Below, piece after piece: positions 9,497 through 19,375 of a stretch of 64,000 bases of DNA. The DNA comes from Nevskia sp. GTDB lineage: Bacteria; Pseudomonadota; Gammaproteobacteria; Nevskiales; Nevskiaceae. The stretch is from contig NZ_JAKFUM010000019.1 in the NCBI RefSeq assembly GCF_021732705.1, positions 1-64,000 of the forward strand, in the 5' to 3' direction. The number at the start of each line of letters is the position of its first letter. Positions within the stretch are counted from its first letter, which is position 1. The notes beneath the pieces were generated by a model, which saw nothing but the letters and a program-made list of their open reading frames with translations, searched no databases and had not been told where the DNA came from. The position numbers and the translations under genes are program-made.

Positions 9497-10398
9497 GCGT
9501 GCCGGAACCGGCCCGGATCGTCGTCACCGGCGGCACCGGCCAGGTGGGCTGGGAGCTGCGGCGTAGCTTGTCGACGTTCGGTGAAGTGCTCGCGCCCGGA
9601 CGCGCCGAGTGCGATCTGAGTGACCCCCCCGCCGCCGCCGCCTACCTGCGGCGCGTGAAGCCATCGCTGGTGGTCAACCCGGCGGCCTACACGGCAGTCG
9701 ACAAGGCGGAAACGGACGCCGATCTCGCGCAGCGCGTGAATGCCGATGCCCCTAGCGCGATCGCCCGCGCCTGCGCCGACCTGAACGCGCTGTTCGTCCA
9801 TTACTCCACCGACTACGTGTTCGATGGCGGCGCCGGCACGCCGTACACCGAAACCAGCGCGACGTCGCCGGTCTCGGTCTATGGCCGGACCAAGCTGGCC
9901 GGCGAGGAGGCCGTTCGCGCCGCGGGCGGCCGGCACCTGATTCTCCGCACGAGCTGGGTCTACGGCACGCGCGGCAAAAACTTCCTGCTGACGATGCTGA
10001 AACTGAGCCGGGAGCGTGACCGGCTGCGCGTGGTGGCCGATCAGGTGGGCGCACCGACCTGGAGCCGGGCGATCGCCGACGCCACCGCACAACTGCTGCG
10101 CCGCTTTCCGCCGGACGACGCGCCGCCCGCCGCGCTGCTGAATCTGACCGCATCCGGCCATACGAGCTGGCATGGTTTTGCGTCCGCCATCGTCGAACTC
10201 GGCGCCGCACGCGGGCTGACGCGGCAGGTGCCGGTCGACGGCATCACCACCGCGGACTACCCGACCCCGGCGCAGCGCCCGGCCAATTCACGGCTCGACA
10301 ACGCCGGGCTGCGTGCCGCCGCCGGCTTCGTGCTGGCGGACTGGCAGGCCAGTCTTGCGCTGTGTCTGGATGACTTGGCGGCCGCCCACGCGGCCTGA
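9493..10398 (+). CDS. rfbD: dTDP-4-dehydrorhamnose reductase
   Basis: 301 residues. This SDR-type enzyme carries out the NAD(P)H reduction that yields dTDP-L-rhamnose. The glycine motif GGTGQVGWEL is near residue 13, VVNPAAYTAVDKAE near 58, HYSTDYVFDG near 97, and VYGRTKLAGEE (Tyr-xxx-Lys) near 128. It is the last gene of rfbBACD. The wzi-like gene starts about 95 bases further on. Confidence 0.96.
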   Translation: MSVPEPARIVVTGGTGQVGWELRRSLSTFGEVLAPGRAECDLSDPPAAAAYLRRVKPSLVVNPAAYTAVDKAETDADLAQRVNADAPSAIARACADLNALFVHYSTDYVFDGGAGTPYTETSATSPVSVYGRTKLAGEEAVRAAGGRHLILRTSWVYGTRGKNFLLTMLKLSRERDRLRVVADQVGAPTWSRAIADATAQLLRRFPPDDAPPAALLNLTASGHTSWHGFASAIVELGAARGLTRQVPVDGITTADYPTPAQRPANSRLDNAGLRAAAGFVLADWQASLALCLDDLAAAHAA

Positions 10399-10493
10399 AC
10401 CTTGCACGGCGTCACGGCACCTGATCCGCTCGTCGGCGAGCGTGCGTGTGCGTCTGGTACGTTTGCCTGACCCCAATGCTTGAGAGCCCCCGA

Positions 10494-11993
10494 ATGACTA
10501 CACCTGTGCGCCGAACCCTGTTGTCGCTCGCCGCCGCTTCGCTGCTGGCAGCGGCTTTGCCCGCAACGGCAGCGCCGTGGGCGGAAGTCGGGGATCGGGC
10601 GCTGCGCAGCGATATCGAGCTGCTGGCAGCCCGCGGCCTGATCGAAGGACCGACCACCACATGGCCGCTGCCCGTCGGCTTCCTGGCTCCGCTGCAGGAC
10701 GCCGGACGTCTGGCGAAGCAGCCGGAGTTCATCCAGTTCGCCGCCGCGCGCGTGCTCGCAAAGCTGCGGGCATCGTCACGCAGCGCTGGCCTGACGCCCG
10801 CCGCGGAAGTGCGCTTTGCAAGCGAGCCGAACCTGATTCGCGATTTCGGCCGCAGCGCGCAGGACCAGTTGGATGCCCGGGTCGGCCTGAACTACGACAG
10901 CGACGCCTTCGCGGCCAATCTGCGCGTCGGCACGATCACCCGGCTGGATGGCAACGACAGCCGGTTCGCGCTGGACGGCACCTACGCCACCGCACTGCTC
11001 GGCAACCTGCAGCTATATGGCGGCTGGGTCGACAAGTGGTACGGGCCGGGCCATGTATCGAGCCTGATCCTGTCGAACAATGCGCGGCCGTTTCCGAAGA
11101 TCGGCATCACCCGCAACAACCCGAAAGCGTTCGAGACGCCCTGGCTGAGCTGGCTCGGGAAGTTCCAGATCGATTTCTTCGTCGGCCTGCTCGAAGAGGA
11201 TTCGCGCGAGGACCGCAACACCGGCTTCGGCGCGCTGCGGATCAGCATCGAGCCGGTCAAGGATCTGGAGCTGACGGTGTCGCGGCTCTCGCAGTTCTGC
11301 GGTGGCGACAATGTCTGCAAGCCGTTCCGCGCCGCGTTCGGCATCAACAACACCGACAACGACCGCAACGCCAGCAACGACGAAGGCTCGTTCGAGATCA
11401 AGTACACCTACGATTTCAACGTGCTGAGCTTCTCGCCGTACCTGCAGATCAGCAACGAGGACACCGGCCCGTTCACGCATTCGTACGAGACCTACCTCGG
11501 CGGCTTCAGTTGGGCCGGGCCGTGGGGTACGGACGGAACGAGCTGGCGGCTGGTGGCCGAATACACGGACAGTCGCGCGACGCTGGATGCGTTCGGCTTC
11601 CAGACCCGCCTGCCCGGCTTCGCCTACAACAACGACCAGTACACGGACGGCTTCCGCTACCGCGGCCGCACGCTCGGCTTCTCGCAAGACAGCGATTCGA
11701 CCCTGTTCACGCTGTCCGGCCTGCTGGCGACGACCAATGGCTGGACGTGGCGGGCTGCTTATCACAATTCCCACATCACCACGGCCGAGCTGGCCGCCCT
11801 CCAGGCGAGCGGCAGCTATCTGCGCAATGTCGTCAGCGCCCAGCCAGTCACCGTGAACCAGTTCGAGGCCGGCGTGACCATTCCGTGGCGCGGCTTCACC
11901 TTCGATCTGGGGGCGCGCTATCAGGACAAGCAGCCGTTTCCGGACGTCGGCTCGCAGGTCAATGTCGAACTCGGGGTGCAGTACCGCTTCTGA
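10494..11993 (+). CDS. wzi: Wzi-like capsule assembly outer-membrane protein
   Basis: 499 residues when started at ATG 10494, which gives a clean signal peptide (RR...[19 protein letters not shown]). An N-terminal helical stretch (WAEVGDRALRSDIELLAARGLI) is followed by a long amphipathic beta-rich region with many aromatic girdle residues, ending in VQYRF, a typical outer-membrane C-terminal Phe. Wzi proteins are 18-stranded barrels that help attach group 1-type capsule or influence exopolysaccharide export. Its position after the rhamnose cassette suits this. GTG 10446 in frame is rejected because it would put extra residues before the signal peptide. Confidence 0.85.
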   Translation: MTTPVRRTLLSLAAASLLAAALPATAAPWAEVGDRALRSDIELLAARGLIEGPTTTWPLPVGFLAPLQDAGRLAKQPEFIQFAAARVLAKLRASSRSAGLTPAAEVRFASEPNLIRDFGRSAQDQLDARVGLNYDSDAFAANLRVGTITRLDGNDSRFALDGTYATALLGNLQLYGGWVDKWYGPGHVSSLILSNNARPFPKIGITRNNPKAFETPWLSWLGKFQIDFFVGLLEEDSREDRNTGFGALRISIEPVKDLELTVSRLSQFCGGDNVCKPFRAAFGINNTDNDRNASNDEGSFEIKYTYDFNVLSFSPYLQISNEDTGPFTHSYETYLGGFSWAGPWGTDGTSWRLVAEYTDSRATLDAFGFQTRLPGFAYNNDQYTDGFRYRGRTLGFSQDSDSTLFTLSGLLATTNGWTWRAAYHNSHITTAELAALQASGSYLRNVVSAQPVTVNQFEAGVTIPWRGFTFDLGARYQDKQPFPDVGSQVNVELGVQYRF

Positions 11994-12024
11994 TCGGCGC
12001 CGCCCGGAATCCGGACGAAAAAAA

Positions 12025-12052
12025 GCCGCGGCTGGATGACTCCAGCCGCGGC
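12025..12052. terminator. Bidirectional intrinsic terminator
   Basis: A perfect 12-base-pair stem (GCCGCGGCTGGA with its complement) surrounds a TGAC loop. A run of A precedes it and a run of T follows it. It therefore works for wzi on the plus strand and for the convergent DUF4394 gene on the minus strand. Confidence 0.93.
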
Positions 12053-12081
12053 TTTTTCGTGGGCGGCGAACCGCCCGGTGC

Positions 12082-12996
12082 TTACGGCACCTGGTTCAGC
12101 GGCAGCGCGATATCGGACAGCACGACACCTTCCGGCAGCGCACCGAGCTCGGTGACGAGGCCGGTCAGCAGGTTGACCGACAGCAGGCTCGACGTGCCGT
12201 TGGCGTTGACACCCGAGGCGAACGCGGTATTGGCGACCGTGGTGCCGTTGGCATCGCGGCTGCTGTAGATGTCGAAGCCGACCGGGGCCGAGAAGTTGCG
12301 GCCGGCGAGGCCGGTGGCCGTCAGACCACCGCTGTTCGGCGGAATCTGCAGCACGATCTGGTCGAGCGTGCTGTCGATGTCGAACAGCGTGGTACCGGTC
12401 GAGCCAGCCAGATCGTTGTTGGTGTAGGCAGCCGACACCACACCCTGGGCGACCACCAGCGGCGTGGCGGTCGGCGCATACGACAGCTGGCCGTCGAGCA
12501 GCGTCACGCCGCCGGCATTGACGTTGTGGCGCAGGTTCTGGCCGTTGTTGCTGATGATGCGCAGACGGTCGGCGGCCGGGTTGAAGTCGACGCCGAACGC
12601 GGTGCCGCTGAGCGGAACCGTGGTGCGGTTGACGAAGGTCAGCACGGCGTTGTTGGTGTTGACGGTGTAGACACCGCCAGCGTTGCCGACGGCGTACAGC
12701 AGGCCGTCCTGCACGCGGTAGTCGATGCCGACCACCGACGTGTCGCCGCCAGTGAAGCCGGCGAGGAAGCCGACGTACTGGAAGCTGCCCGGCGTGTTGA
12801 CGCTGAACGAAATCAGACGACCGTCGGTGGTCATGCCGAACACCGTCAGACCCGGATTGGCCGGCGCTGGCGGATTCAGGATACGGCCGAGAAGGTCACG
12901 AACCGGACCGCCGCTCTGGGCGATCGCCGGCGATGCAGCGGTGATGCCGGCGGCGAAGGCCGCGACGGCGAGCAGCAACTTGCGGGAGTACTTCAT
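12082..12996 (-). CDS. DUF4394 domain secreted protein
   Basis: 304 residues with a signal peptide (KLLLAVAAFAAGITAASPAIA). The rest is a single DUF4394 domain, recognisable by GMTTDGRLISFSVNTP, GIDYRVQDGLLYAVG, and GVDFNPAADRLRIISNNGQNLRHN. The repeats look like a beta-propeller-like, possibly extracellular fold. No function is established for the family. A good ribosome site (AGGAG) precedes the start. It converges on wzi and shares the bidirectional terminator. Confidence 0.85.
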   Translation of the reverse strand: MKYSRKLLLAVAAFAAGITAASPAIAQSGGPVRDLLGRILNPPAPANPGLTVFGMTTDGRLISFSVNTPGSFQYVGFLAGFTGGDTSVVGIDYRVQDGLLYAVGNAGGVYTVNTNNAVLTFVNRTTVPLSGTAFGVDFNPAADRLRIISNNGQNLRHNVNAGGVTLLDGQLSYAPTATPLVVAQGVVSAAYTNNDLAGSTGTTLFDIDSTLDQIVLQIPPNSGGLTATGLAGRNFSAPVGFDIYSSRDANGTTVANTAFASGVNANGTSSLLSVNLLTGLVTELGALPEGVVLSDIALPLNQVP

Positions 12997-13421
12997 GGAA
13001 TGCGTCTCCTGTTCTTTCCGTTATCGATGGCGTGCCGGGGGCACGATGCACTGAGCACTGTCTACCCTACCCGCAACGCGACGATTCGGATGCAAGCCGA
13101 CGTTGCTTTCAGTTCAGATGATACGAAATATCTACGTGCGAATCCGAACAGGCAAATTCTTTAACAATCAGCAGCATGCATGAATTATTTGTCAACGGAG
13201 CCAATGCGGAAATGGAGCCTTCCCAACTCTCGTCGGCAAATGGAATTCGATCGCTGTGATCGGGTTCTCGGCAAGCATTCGAACGACCGCTCAGGATTCA
13301 TCGGCCAGCATTCACCCATCAGGGTCACGTCGACAGGCTCGCGCAGCCCGTCCACCGGCCCGCATCACCCTTGCTCGCACCACCGCTCACGCTGCTGATC
13401 GCCAACGAAGGAGATATCGCC
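12997..13421. other. Divergent intergenic region between DUF4394 and DUF1161 genes
   Basis: About 425 bases between divergent genes. The middle (about 13080-13200) is distinctly AT-rich compared with the flanks and probably holds the promoters for both sides. No operator, RNA or convincing small gene was recognised. An AAGGAG ribosome site for the downstream gene lies just before 13422. Confidence 0.5.
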
Positions 13422-13649
13422 ATGCGTCCACTGTCCATCTTGATCGTCACCCTGTCGCTGCTCGCTGCGGGTCCATCATTTGCCGGCAAGGCTTGCGAGG
13501 AATTGAAAGGCGAAATCGCCGCCAAGCTCGACGCCAAGGGCGTGAAGGGCTACACGCTGGAAATCCTGCCGGCCGACGCCGCCAGCGAACGCAAGGAAGT
13601 GGGCCGCTGCGAGGGCGGCACGAAGAAGATCGTCTATTCGCGATCCTGA
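13422..13649 (+). CDS. DUF1161 small periplasmic protein
   Basis: 75 residues from ATG 13422, which has an excellent ribosome site (GAAGGAG). A signal peptide of about 20 residues ends at SFAGKA. The mature part CEELKGEIAAKLDAKGVKGY, with a second Cys in RCEGGTKKIVYSR near the C-terminus, matches DUF1161. The two cysteines probably form a disulfide. Function is unknown; family members are stress-associated in some bacteria. It converges on the nitrilase gene with a 29-base gap that holds a GC hairpin without a T-run. Confidence 0.85.
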   Translation: MRPLSILIVTLSLLAAGPSFAGKACEELKGEIAAKLDAKGVKGYTLEILPADAASERKEVGRCEGGTKKIVYSRS

Positions 13650-13678
13650 GTTCGCCGGAACCGCGGCGGGTTCCGCCG

Positions 13679-14605
13679 TCAGTCGGGCGTGCGAAATGTC
13701 GAGACGCTGGCTCGCGGCGTTTCGTCGACCTTCAGCTGAAAGAGGTCCGGCCGCGCGTAATGGCCGACCACATCGAGGTCGAAGCGCGCCCGAACCCGAT
13801 CGGCCGGGTCGATCGCGGCGCACAGCAGGCCGGTGTCGTTCATCAGCGGCCCGGCCAGCACATCGCCCAGCGGGCCGACGATCAGGCTGCCGCCTGCCAT
13901 CAGCGGCCGCGCGTCCGGCCAGTTCGGCACCGTTCGTCCGAGCGCCTGCGGTGACGGCTGCACCTGGCAGGCGCTGATCACGAAGCAACGTCCCTCATGC
14001 GCGATGTGGCGCATCGAAGCGCGCCAGATGTCGCGCTCGTCGACCGTCGGCGCACACCAGATCTCGACGCCCTTCGCGTACATCGCGGTGCGGAACAGCG
14101 GCATCTGGTTTTCCCAGCAGATCGCCGCCCCGAGCCGTCCGGCCCGGCTGGCCACCACCGGCATCGTCGAGCCATCGCCCTGTGCCCAGATCAGGCGCTC
14201 GGTGCCGGTCGGCATCAGCTTGCGGTGCAGGCCGGCGACGCCGATCCGCGGATCGAGAAACAGCGCGCTGCAATACAGCGAGCTGCCTGCCCGTTCAATG
14301 ATGCCGACGACGAGGCTGGCCCCGGTGCGCGCGGACAGTTCCGCGAGGGCGGCGACTTCCGGGCCATCGAGATCGATCGCGTTGTCGAAGTATTCGCGGA
14401 ACGCTTCGCGCCCCTCCAGCAGGCGAAAGCCGAGCTGCGCGCCGAACGTCTCGCCTTTCGGATAGCCGCCGAGCAGCGCTTCCGGCATCACGACGACCGC
14501 GGCACCGGCGACGACGATGTCGGTTTCGAACGCGAGGATTCGTTCGAGTGTCGCCGCCTTGCCGCGCGGGTCGGACCCGATCTGCAGCGCAGCGATGGTC
14601 AGCAT
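13679..14605 (-). CDS. Nitrilase-family carbon-nitrogen hydrolase
   Basis: 308 residues, a single CN-hydrolase domain. The catalytic triad is visible: Glu in [14 protein letters not shown] near residue 43, Lys in [13 protein letters not shown] near 129, and Cys in [12 protein letters not shown] near 163. [11 protein letters not shown] and CWENxMPL are typical of true nitrilases acting on organic nitriles, more so than of amidases. The substrate is unknown. It ends the minus-strand run that includes guaA, about 40 bases upstream. Confidence 0.88.
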   Translation of the reverse strand: MLTIAALQIGSDPRGKAATLERILAFETDIVVAGAAVVVMPEALLGGYPKGETFGAQLGFRLLEGREAFREYFDNAIDLDGPEVAALAELSARTGASLVVGIIERAGSSLYCSALFLDPRIGVAGLHRKLMPTGTERLIWAQGDGSTMPVVASRAGRLGAAICWENQMPLFRTAMYAKGVEIWCAPTVDERDIWRASMRHIAHEGRCFVISACQVQPSPQALGRTVPNWPDARPLMAGGSLIVGPLGDVLAGPLMNDTGLLCAAIDPADRVRARFDLDVVGHYARPDLFQLKVDETPRASVSTFRTPD

Positions 14606-14646
14606 GGGGGCGTCAGCATCGAATCAGCCGCTGCGCGCCGTGCCGC

Positions 14647-16287
14647 CTATTCCCACTCGATCGTCGCCGGCGGTTTGCCGGAGATGTCGTAGACGACTCT
14701 CGACACGCCGCCGATCTCGTTGACGATGCGCAAGGACACTTTTTCGAGCAGTTCGTACGGCAGCCGCGCCCAGCGGGCGGTCATGAAGTCGATGGTCTCC
14801 ACGGCGCGGATCGCGATCACCGGGGCATAGCGGCGACCGTCGCCAGTCACGCCGACCGACTTCACCGGCAGAAACACCGCGAACGCCTGCGAGGTCTTGT
14901 CGTACCAACCGGCAGCACGCAGTTCCTCGATGAAGATGTGATCGGCGATGCGCAGGATGTCGGCCGCCTCCTTGGTCACTTCGCCGAGGATGCGAACGCC
15001 GAGGCCCGGACCCGGGAACGGATGGCGGTAGACCATCTCGCGCGGCAGGCCGAGTTCCACGCCGATCTGCCGGACCTCGTCCTTGAACAGTTCGCGCAGC
15101 GGCTCGACCAGCTTGAGCTTCATGTGCTCGGGCAGCCCGCCGACGTTGTGGTGACTCTTGATCAGGTGCGCCTTGCCGGACTTGGCACCGGCGCTCTCGA
15201 TCACGTCCGCGTAGATGGTGCCCTGCGCCAGGAATTCGACTGAACCGCCTCGTCCCTCGGCGGCGGCCACCCCCGTGATCTTCTGCGCTTCTTCGTCGAA
15301 CACCTCGACGAACAGCCGGCCGATGATCTTGCGCTTGGCTTCCGGGTCGGTGACGCCCTTCAGCTCGCCGAGGAAGCGGGCTTCCGCATCGACCCGGATG
15401 ACCTTCACGCCAAGGTTCTTGGCGAAGACCTGCATCACCTGATCGCCTTCGTGATGACGCAGCAGACCATGGTCGACGAAGACGCAGGTCAGCTGGTCGC
15501 CGATCGCGCGGTGCAACAGCGCAGCGACGACCGAGGAATCGACACCGCCGGAAAGCCCGAGCAGCACACCACCGTTGCCGACCTGCGCGCGAACCTTGTC
15601 GATCGCATCGGAAATGATGTTGTTCGGCGTCCATTCCCGGCTGCAGCCGCACAGGTCATGCACGAAGCGCGAATAGATGCGCGTGCCCTGCGTGGTGTGC
15701 GTGACTTCCGGATGGAACTGCAGGCCGTAGTAGCGGCGCTCTTCGTCGGCGATGCCGGCGATCGGCACATCGCGTGTCGAAGCGATCAGCTTGAAGCCGG
15801 GCGGAATCTCGACCACGCGGTCACCATGGCTCATCCAGACATCGAGCAGGCCGTGGCCTTCCTCGTTGACCCGGTCCTCGATGCCGCGCAGCAGTTCCGA
15901 ATGGCCGCGCGCACGAATCTCGGCGTAGCCGAATTCCTTGGAATCGTGCGAATCGACGCGGCCGCCAAGCTGGTGCGCCATCGCCTGCAGGCCGTAGCAG
16001 ATGCCGAGCACCGGCACCTTCAGCGCCCAGACGGCTTCGCGCACGCGCGGCGCCTTCAGCTGCGTCACGGACTCCGGACCGCCGGACAGGATCACGCCCT
16101 TCGGCGCGAACGCGCGGATGTCGTCGTCGGAAATGTCCCACGGGTGCAGTTCGCAGTAGACGCCGAGTTCGCGCACCCGGCGAGCGATCAGCTGCGTGTA
16201 CTGCGAGCCGAAATCGAGGATCAGGATCCGGTCGGCGTGAATGTCCAGTGTCGGGGTCGGCTTCGCAGCGGCTGCAACGGCGGTCAT
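14647..16287 (-). CDS. guaA: GMP synthase (glutamine-hydrolysing)
   Basis: 546 residues. It aminates XMP to GMP. The class I glutamine amidotransferase domain has [20 protein letters not shown] near residue 22, the Cys nucleophile in GICYGLQAM near 97, and the His in QFHPEVTHT near 190. The ATP-pyrophosphatase domain has [15 protein letters not shown] near 245. The C-terminal dimerisation domain ends in PPATIEWE, the standard terminus. It lies five bases after guaB, the usual guaBA operon. Confidence 0.98.
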   Translation of the reverse strand: MTAVAAAAKPTPTLDIHADRILILDFGSQYTQLIARRVRELGVYCELHPWDISDDDIRAFAPKGVILSGGPESVTQLKAPRVREAVWALKVPVLGICYGLQAMAHQLGGRVDSHDSKEFGYAEIRARGHSELLRGIEDRVNEEGHGLLDVWMSHGDRVVEIPPGFKLIASTRDVPIAGIADEERRYYGLQFHPEVTHTTQGTRIYSRFVHDLCGCSREWTPNNIISDAIDKVRAQVGNGGVLLGLSGGVDSSVVAALLHRAIGDQLTCVFVDHGLLRHHEGDQVMQVFAKNLGVKVIRVDAEARFLGELKGVTDPEAKRKIIGRLFVEVFDEEAQKITGVAAAEGRGGSVEFLAQGTIYADVIESAGAKSGKAHLIKSHHNVGGLPEHMKLKLVEPLRELFKDEVRQIGVELGLPREMVYRHPFPGPGLGVRILGEVTKEAADILRIADHIFIEELRAAGWYDKTSQAFAVFLPVKSVGVTGDGRRYAPVIAIRAVETIDFMTARWARLPYELLEKVSLRIVNEIGGVSRVVYDISGKPPATIEWE

Positions 16288-16292
16288 CGGAA

Positions 16293-17777
16293 TCAGCTCT
16301 GGGTACGGTAGTTCGGCGCTTCCTTCGTGATCGTCACGTCGTGGACGTGCGACTCGCGCATGCCGGCCGAGGTGATCTTCACGAAGCGCGTCCGGGTGCG
16401 CAGTTCCTGCGTGTTCTGGCAGCCGGTGTAGCCCATGCTGGCGCGCAGGCCGCCGATCAGCTGGTGGACGATCGCGGCCATCGGGCCCTTGTACGGCACG
16501 CGGCCTTCGATGCCTTCCGGCACCAGCTTCTCGACTTCCGCCGTGGTGTCCTGGAAGTAGCGATCCTTCGAGCCCTGCGCCATCGCGCCGAGCGAGCCCA
16601 TGCCGCGATAGCTCTTGTACGAGCGGCCCTGATACAGCTCGACATCGCCCGGCGCTTCCTCGGTGCCGGCCAGCATCGAGCCGACCATCACCGCGTAGGC
16701 GCCTGCTGCGAGCGCCTTGGCGAAGTCGCCCGAGTAGCGCACGCCGCCATCGGCGATCAGCGGAATGCCCTTGTCCTTCAGCGCTTCGGCCACTGCCATC
16801 ACCGCGCTGATCTGCGGTACGCCAACGCCAGCGACGATGCGGGTGGTGCAGATCGAGCCCGGGCCGATGCCGACCTTGACCGCGTCGGCACCCGCTTCGA
16901 CCAGCGCCAGCGCTGCGGCACCGGTGGCGATGTTGCCGCCAATGATCTGCACGCGATCGCCGTAGGTCTGCTTGATCTGGCGAACGCGATCGATGACACC
17001 CTTCGAATGGCCGTGGGCGGTGTCGACGACGATGACATCGACGCCGGCTTCGACGAGTGCTGCAACGCGCTCGTCGGTGTCGCCACCGGTACCGACCGCC
17101 GCACCGACGCGCAGGCGGCCATGCTCGTCCTTGCAGGCCAGCGGATGCTCGGTGGACTTCTGGATGTCCTTCACCGTGATCATGCCGCGTAGCTGGAAGG
17201 CTTCATTGACTACCAGCACCTTCTCGATGCGGTGCTCGTGCAGCAGTTCGATGACTTCGGTACGCGGCGCGCCTTCCTTGACCGTCACCAGACGCGGCTG
17301 CGGCGTCATGATCTTCGACACCGGCTGGTCCATGCGCGTTTCGAAGCGCAGGTCGCGGCTGGTGACGATGCCGACCAGCTTGTCGCCGTCGACGACCGGC
17401 ACGCCGCTGATGTGGTTGGCCCGGGTCAGCGCCAGCACTTCGGCAATCGTCATGGCCGGCGGCACGGTGATCGGATCGGCAATGATGCCGCTCTCGTACT
17501 TCTTCACCGCGCGCACTTCGGCGGCCTGGCGAGCCGGCGTCATGTTCTTGTGGATGATGCCGATGCCGCCTTCCTGCGCCAGCGCGATCGCGAGGCCGGA
17601 TTCGGTCACGGTGTCCATCGCCGCCGACAGCAGCGGAATGTTCAGCGTGATGCGGGACGTCAGCGGCGTGCGCAGGTCGACCTGGCGCGGCAACACTTCG
17701 GAATAGGCGGGTTGCAGCAGAACGTCATCGAACGTCAGGGCTTCAAGATCGATGCGCGAGTCAGCGACAAGCGACAT
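16293..17777 (-). CDS. guaB: IMP dehydrogenase
   Basis: 494 residues starting at MSLVADSRI (17777), which aligns with family starts; a longer frame adds 13 unlike residues. It oxidises IMP to XMP with NAD. The barrel begins with [17 protein letters not shown], the two CBS domains occupy about residues 95-215, and the catalytic Cys loop is [15 protein letters not shown] near 305. [14 protein letters not shown] and the flap SMGYTG further confirm it. It is cotranscribed with guaA. Confidence 0.98.
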   Translation of the reverse strand: MSLVADSRIDLEALTFDDVLLQPAYSEVLPRQVDLRTPLTSRITLNIPLLSAAMDTVTESGLAIALAQEGGIGIIHKNMTPARQAAEVRAVKKYESGIIADPITVPPAMTIAEVLALTRANHISGVPVVDGDKLVGIVTSRDLRFETRMDQPVSKIMTPQPRLVTVKEGAPRTEVIELLHEHRIEKVLVVNEAFQLRGMITVKDIQKSTEHPLACKDEHGRLRVGAAVGTGGDTDERVAALVEAGVDVIVVDTAHGHSKGVIDRVRQIKQTYGDRVQIIGGNIATGAAALALVEAGADAVKVGIGPGSICTTRIVAGVGVPQISAVMAVAEALKDKGIPLIADGGVRYSGDFAKALAAGAYAVMVGSMLAGTEEAPGDVELYQGRSYKSYRGMGSLGAMAQGSKDRYFQDTTAEVEKLVPEGIEGRVPYKGPMAAIVHQLIGGLRASMGYTGCQNTQELRTRTRFVKITSAGMRESHVHDVTITKEAPNYRTQS

Positions 17778-17831
17778 AAATGGCTCCGTCAAAGGCCTAT
17801 TATACGCGGCCCCCAAGCGCCGGACCGCACC

Positions 17832-17993
17832 ATGGCTCGCCCACAGCCGCTGCCGAAGATGACGTTTGATGAATTCCCGGACAGGGAATCACGCTTGGAA
17901 CAGCGTCAAGGCTTCGTCGACGGTCCCATGCGGGCGATGGCGCAAGCCAATGGCAGCGAGGGCTTCCATCACCATCCGGATGCCAGCGCATGA
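17832..17993 (+). pseudogene. Remnant of a Uma2-family (DUF820) gene
   Basis: A 53-codon frame encodes a short protein with [28 protein letters not shown]. The spacing of MTFDEF, the ExR region and FVDG..xAMA resembles the first 40-50 residues of Uma2/DUF820 restriction-endonuclease-like proteins. The catalytic core is missing, and the frame ends in an ATGA overlap with xseA. It is read as a degraded leftover that may still serve as a leader to couple xseA translation; this is inference from a short match. Confidence 0.45.
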
Positions 17994-19339
17994 GCGCACA
18001 GCCGTCGGGTACCGCCCGCACCGTCTACGCCGTGTCCGAACTGGCCGACATCCTGCGCGGCCTGATCGAGGACAGCCTGCCGAGCGTCTGGGTCAGCGGC
18101 GAGATCTCGAACTTCTCGCGGCCGGCGTCCGGTCACTGGTACTTCACGCTGAAGGACGATCGCGCTCAGCTGCGCTGCGCGATGTTCAAGAACGTCAACT
18201 ACTACGTCCGGCCGCAGCCGAAGGACGGCGACGCCGTGCTGGTGCGTGCCAAGGTCGGCATCTACCCGGCGCGCGGCGAGCTGCAGTTGATCGTCGAGCA
18301 TCTCGAAGCCGCCGGCACCGGCGCGCTGCTCCGCGCCTTCGAGCAGCTGAAGGCCAAGCTGGCCGCCGAAGGCCTGTTCGACGCGGCACTGAAGCGCCCG
18401 TTGCCGAAGCTGCCGCGACGAATCGGCATCATCACGTCGGGGACCGGCGCGGCACTGCAGGACATTCTCAACGCGCTGCGCCGGCGCTGGCCGCTGGCCG
18501 AGGTCGCGCTGTATCCGGTGCCGGTGCAGGGCAAGGAAGCGCCGCCGGCGATCATCCGCGCGCTGCGCGAACTGCCGGTGCGGGCACCGGTCGACGTGAT
18601 CCTCCTGGCGCGCGGCGGCGGCTCGCTCGAAGACCTGTGGGCGTTCAACGATGAAGGCGTGGCGCGGGCGATCCGCGCCTGTCCGGTGCCGGTGGTCAGC
18701 GGCGTCGGCCACGAGATCGACTTCACCATCGCCGATTTCGCCGCCGATGTTCGTGCCGCCACGCCGACCGCCGCCGCCGAACTGGCGACGCCGGACATCG
18801 GCGAGCGCTACGCGCAGGTCGACACGCTCGACATCGCGCTCATCACCCTGACCCGCCGTCGCCTGCTGGCACTGCGCGAGCGCCTGATGCAGCTGTCCGC
18901 CCGCGTGCAGACGCTGCATCCGGGCCGTCGCCTGCACGAGCGCGCGCAGCGGCTGGACGAACTGGACGAGCGCCTGCGACACGCGATGCGCGGGCGGCTG
19001 GCATCGAAGCGGGACGTACTGTTGCGCGCCTGCCGGCGTTTCGACACCGCGGCCCCGCTGCCGAAACTGCTGGCGCGGCGCGAGCGCGTCGCGATGCTGG
19101 CATCCCGGCTGCGCCTGCAGGGCCGGAATCTGCTGACCGACCGCAGCAGCCGGTTGCGACAGGCCGAGGCGCTGCTGAACAGCCTGAACCCGTCGGCCGT
19201 GCTCGAACGCGGCTACGCGCTGGCGCTGTCGGCGGACGGCCGCGTGTTGCGCGATGCCGCCGCAGTGGCGGCCGGCGAACGGGTGACGATCAGGCTGGGA
19301 CGCGGCGGTTTCGACGCGGACATCGTGGAGACGCGCTGA
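17990..19339 (+). CDS. xseA: Exodeoxyribonuclease VII large subunit
   Basis: 449 residues. It is the catalytic subunit of the single-strand-specific exonuclease with XseB. The N-terminal OB-fold has SVWVSGEISNFSRPASGHWYF near residue 27. The catalytic domain has IGIITSGTGAALQD near 145, ILLARGGGSLEDLWAFND near 205, and VSGVGHEIDFTIADFAADVRA near 238. A long coiled-coil region follows, and the final beta domain ends with NPSAVLERGYALAL. The small subunit is not nearby. Confidence 0.96.
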   Translation: MSAQPSGTARTVYAVSELADILRGLIEDSLPSVWVSGEISNFSRPASGHWYFTLKDDRAQLRCAMFKNVNYYVRPQPKDGDAVLVRAKVGIYPARGELQLIVEHLEAAGTGALLRAFEQLKAKLAAEGLFDAALKRPLPKLPRRIGIITSGTGAALQDILNALRRRWPLAEVALYPVPVQGKEAPPAIIRALRELPVRAPVDVILLARGGGSLEDLWAFNDEGVARAIRACPVPVVSGVGHEIDFTIADFAADVRAATPTAAAELATPDIGERYAQVDTLDIALITLTRRRLLALRERLMQLSARVQTLHPGRRLHERAQRLDELDERLRHAMRGRLASKRDVLLRACRRFDTAAPLPKLLARRERVAMLASRLRLQGRNLLTDRSSRLRQAEALLNSLNPSAVLERGYALALSADGRVLRDAAAVAAGERVTIRLGRGGFDADIVETR

Positions 19340-19375
19340 GCCACGGCACCGGAACGCCGCAGCATCAGGACCGCG

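Noticed and set aside
10577-12268. 563-codon frame overlapping the wzi-like gene on the same strand
   Set aside because: Shifted-frame shadow, Arg-rich; the other frame has signal peptide and barrel features.
13655-13677. GC hairpin after the DUF1161 gene as terminator
   Set aside because: The stem is good but no T-run follows on either strand.
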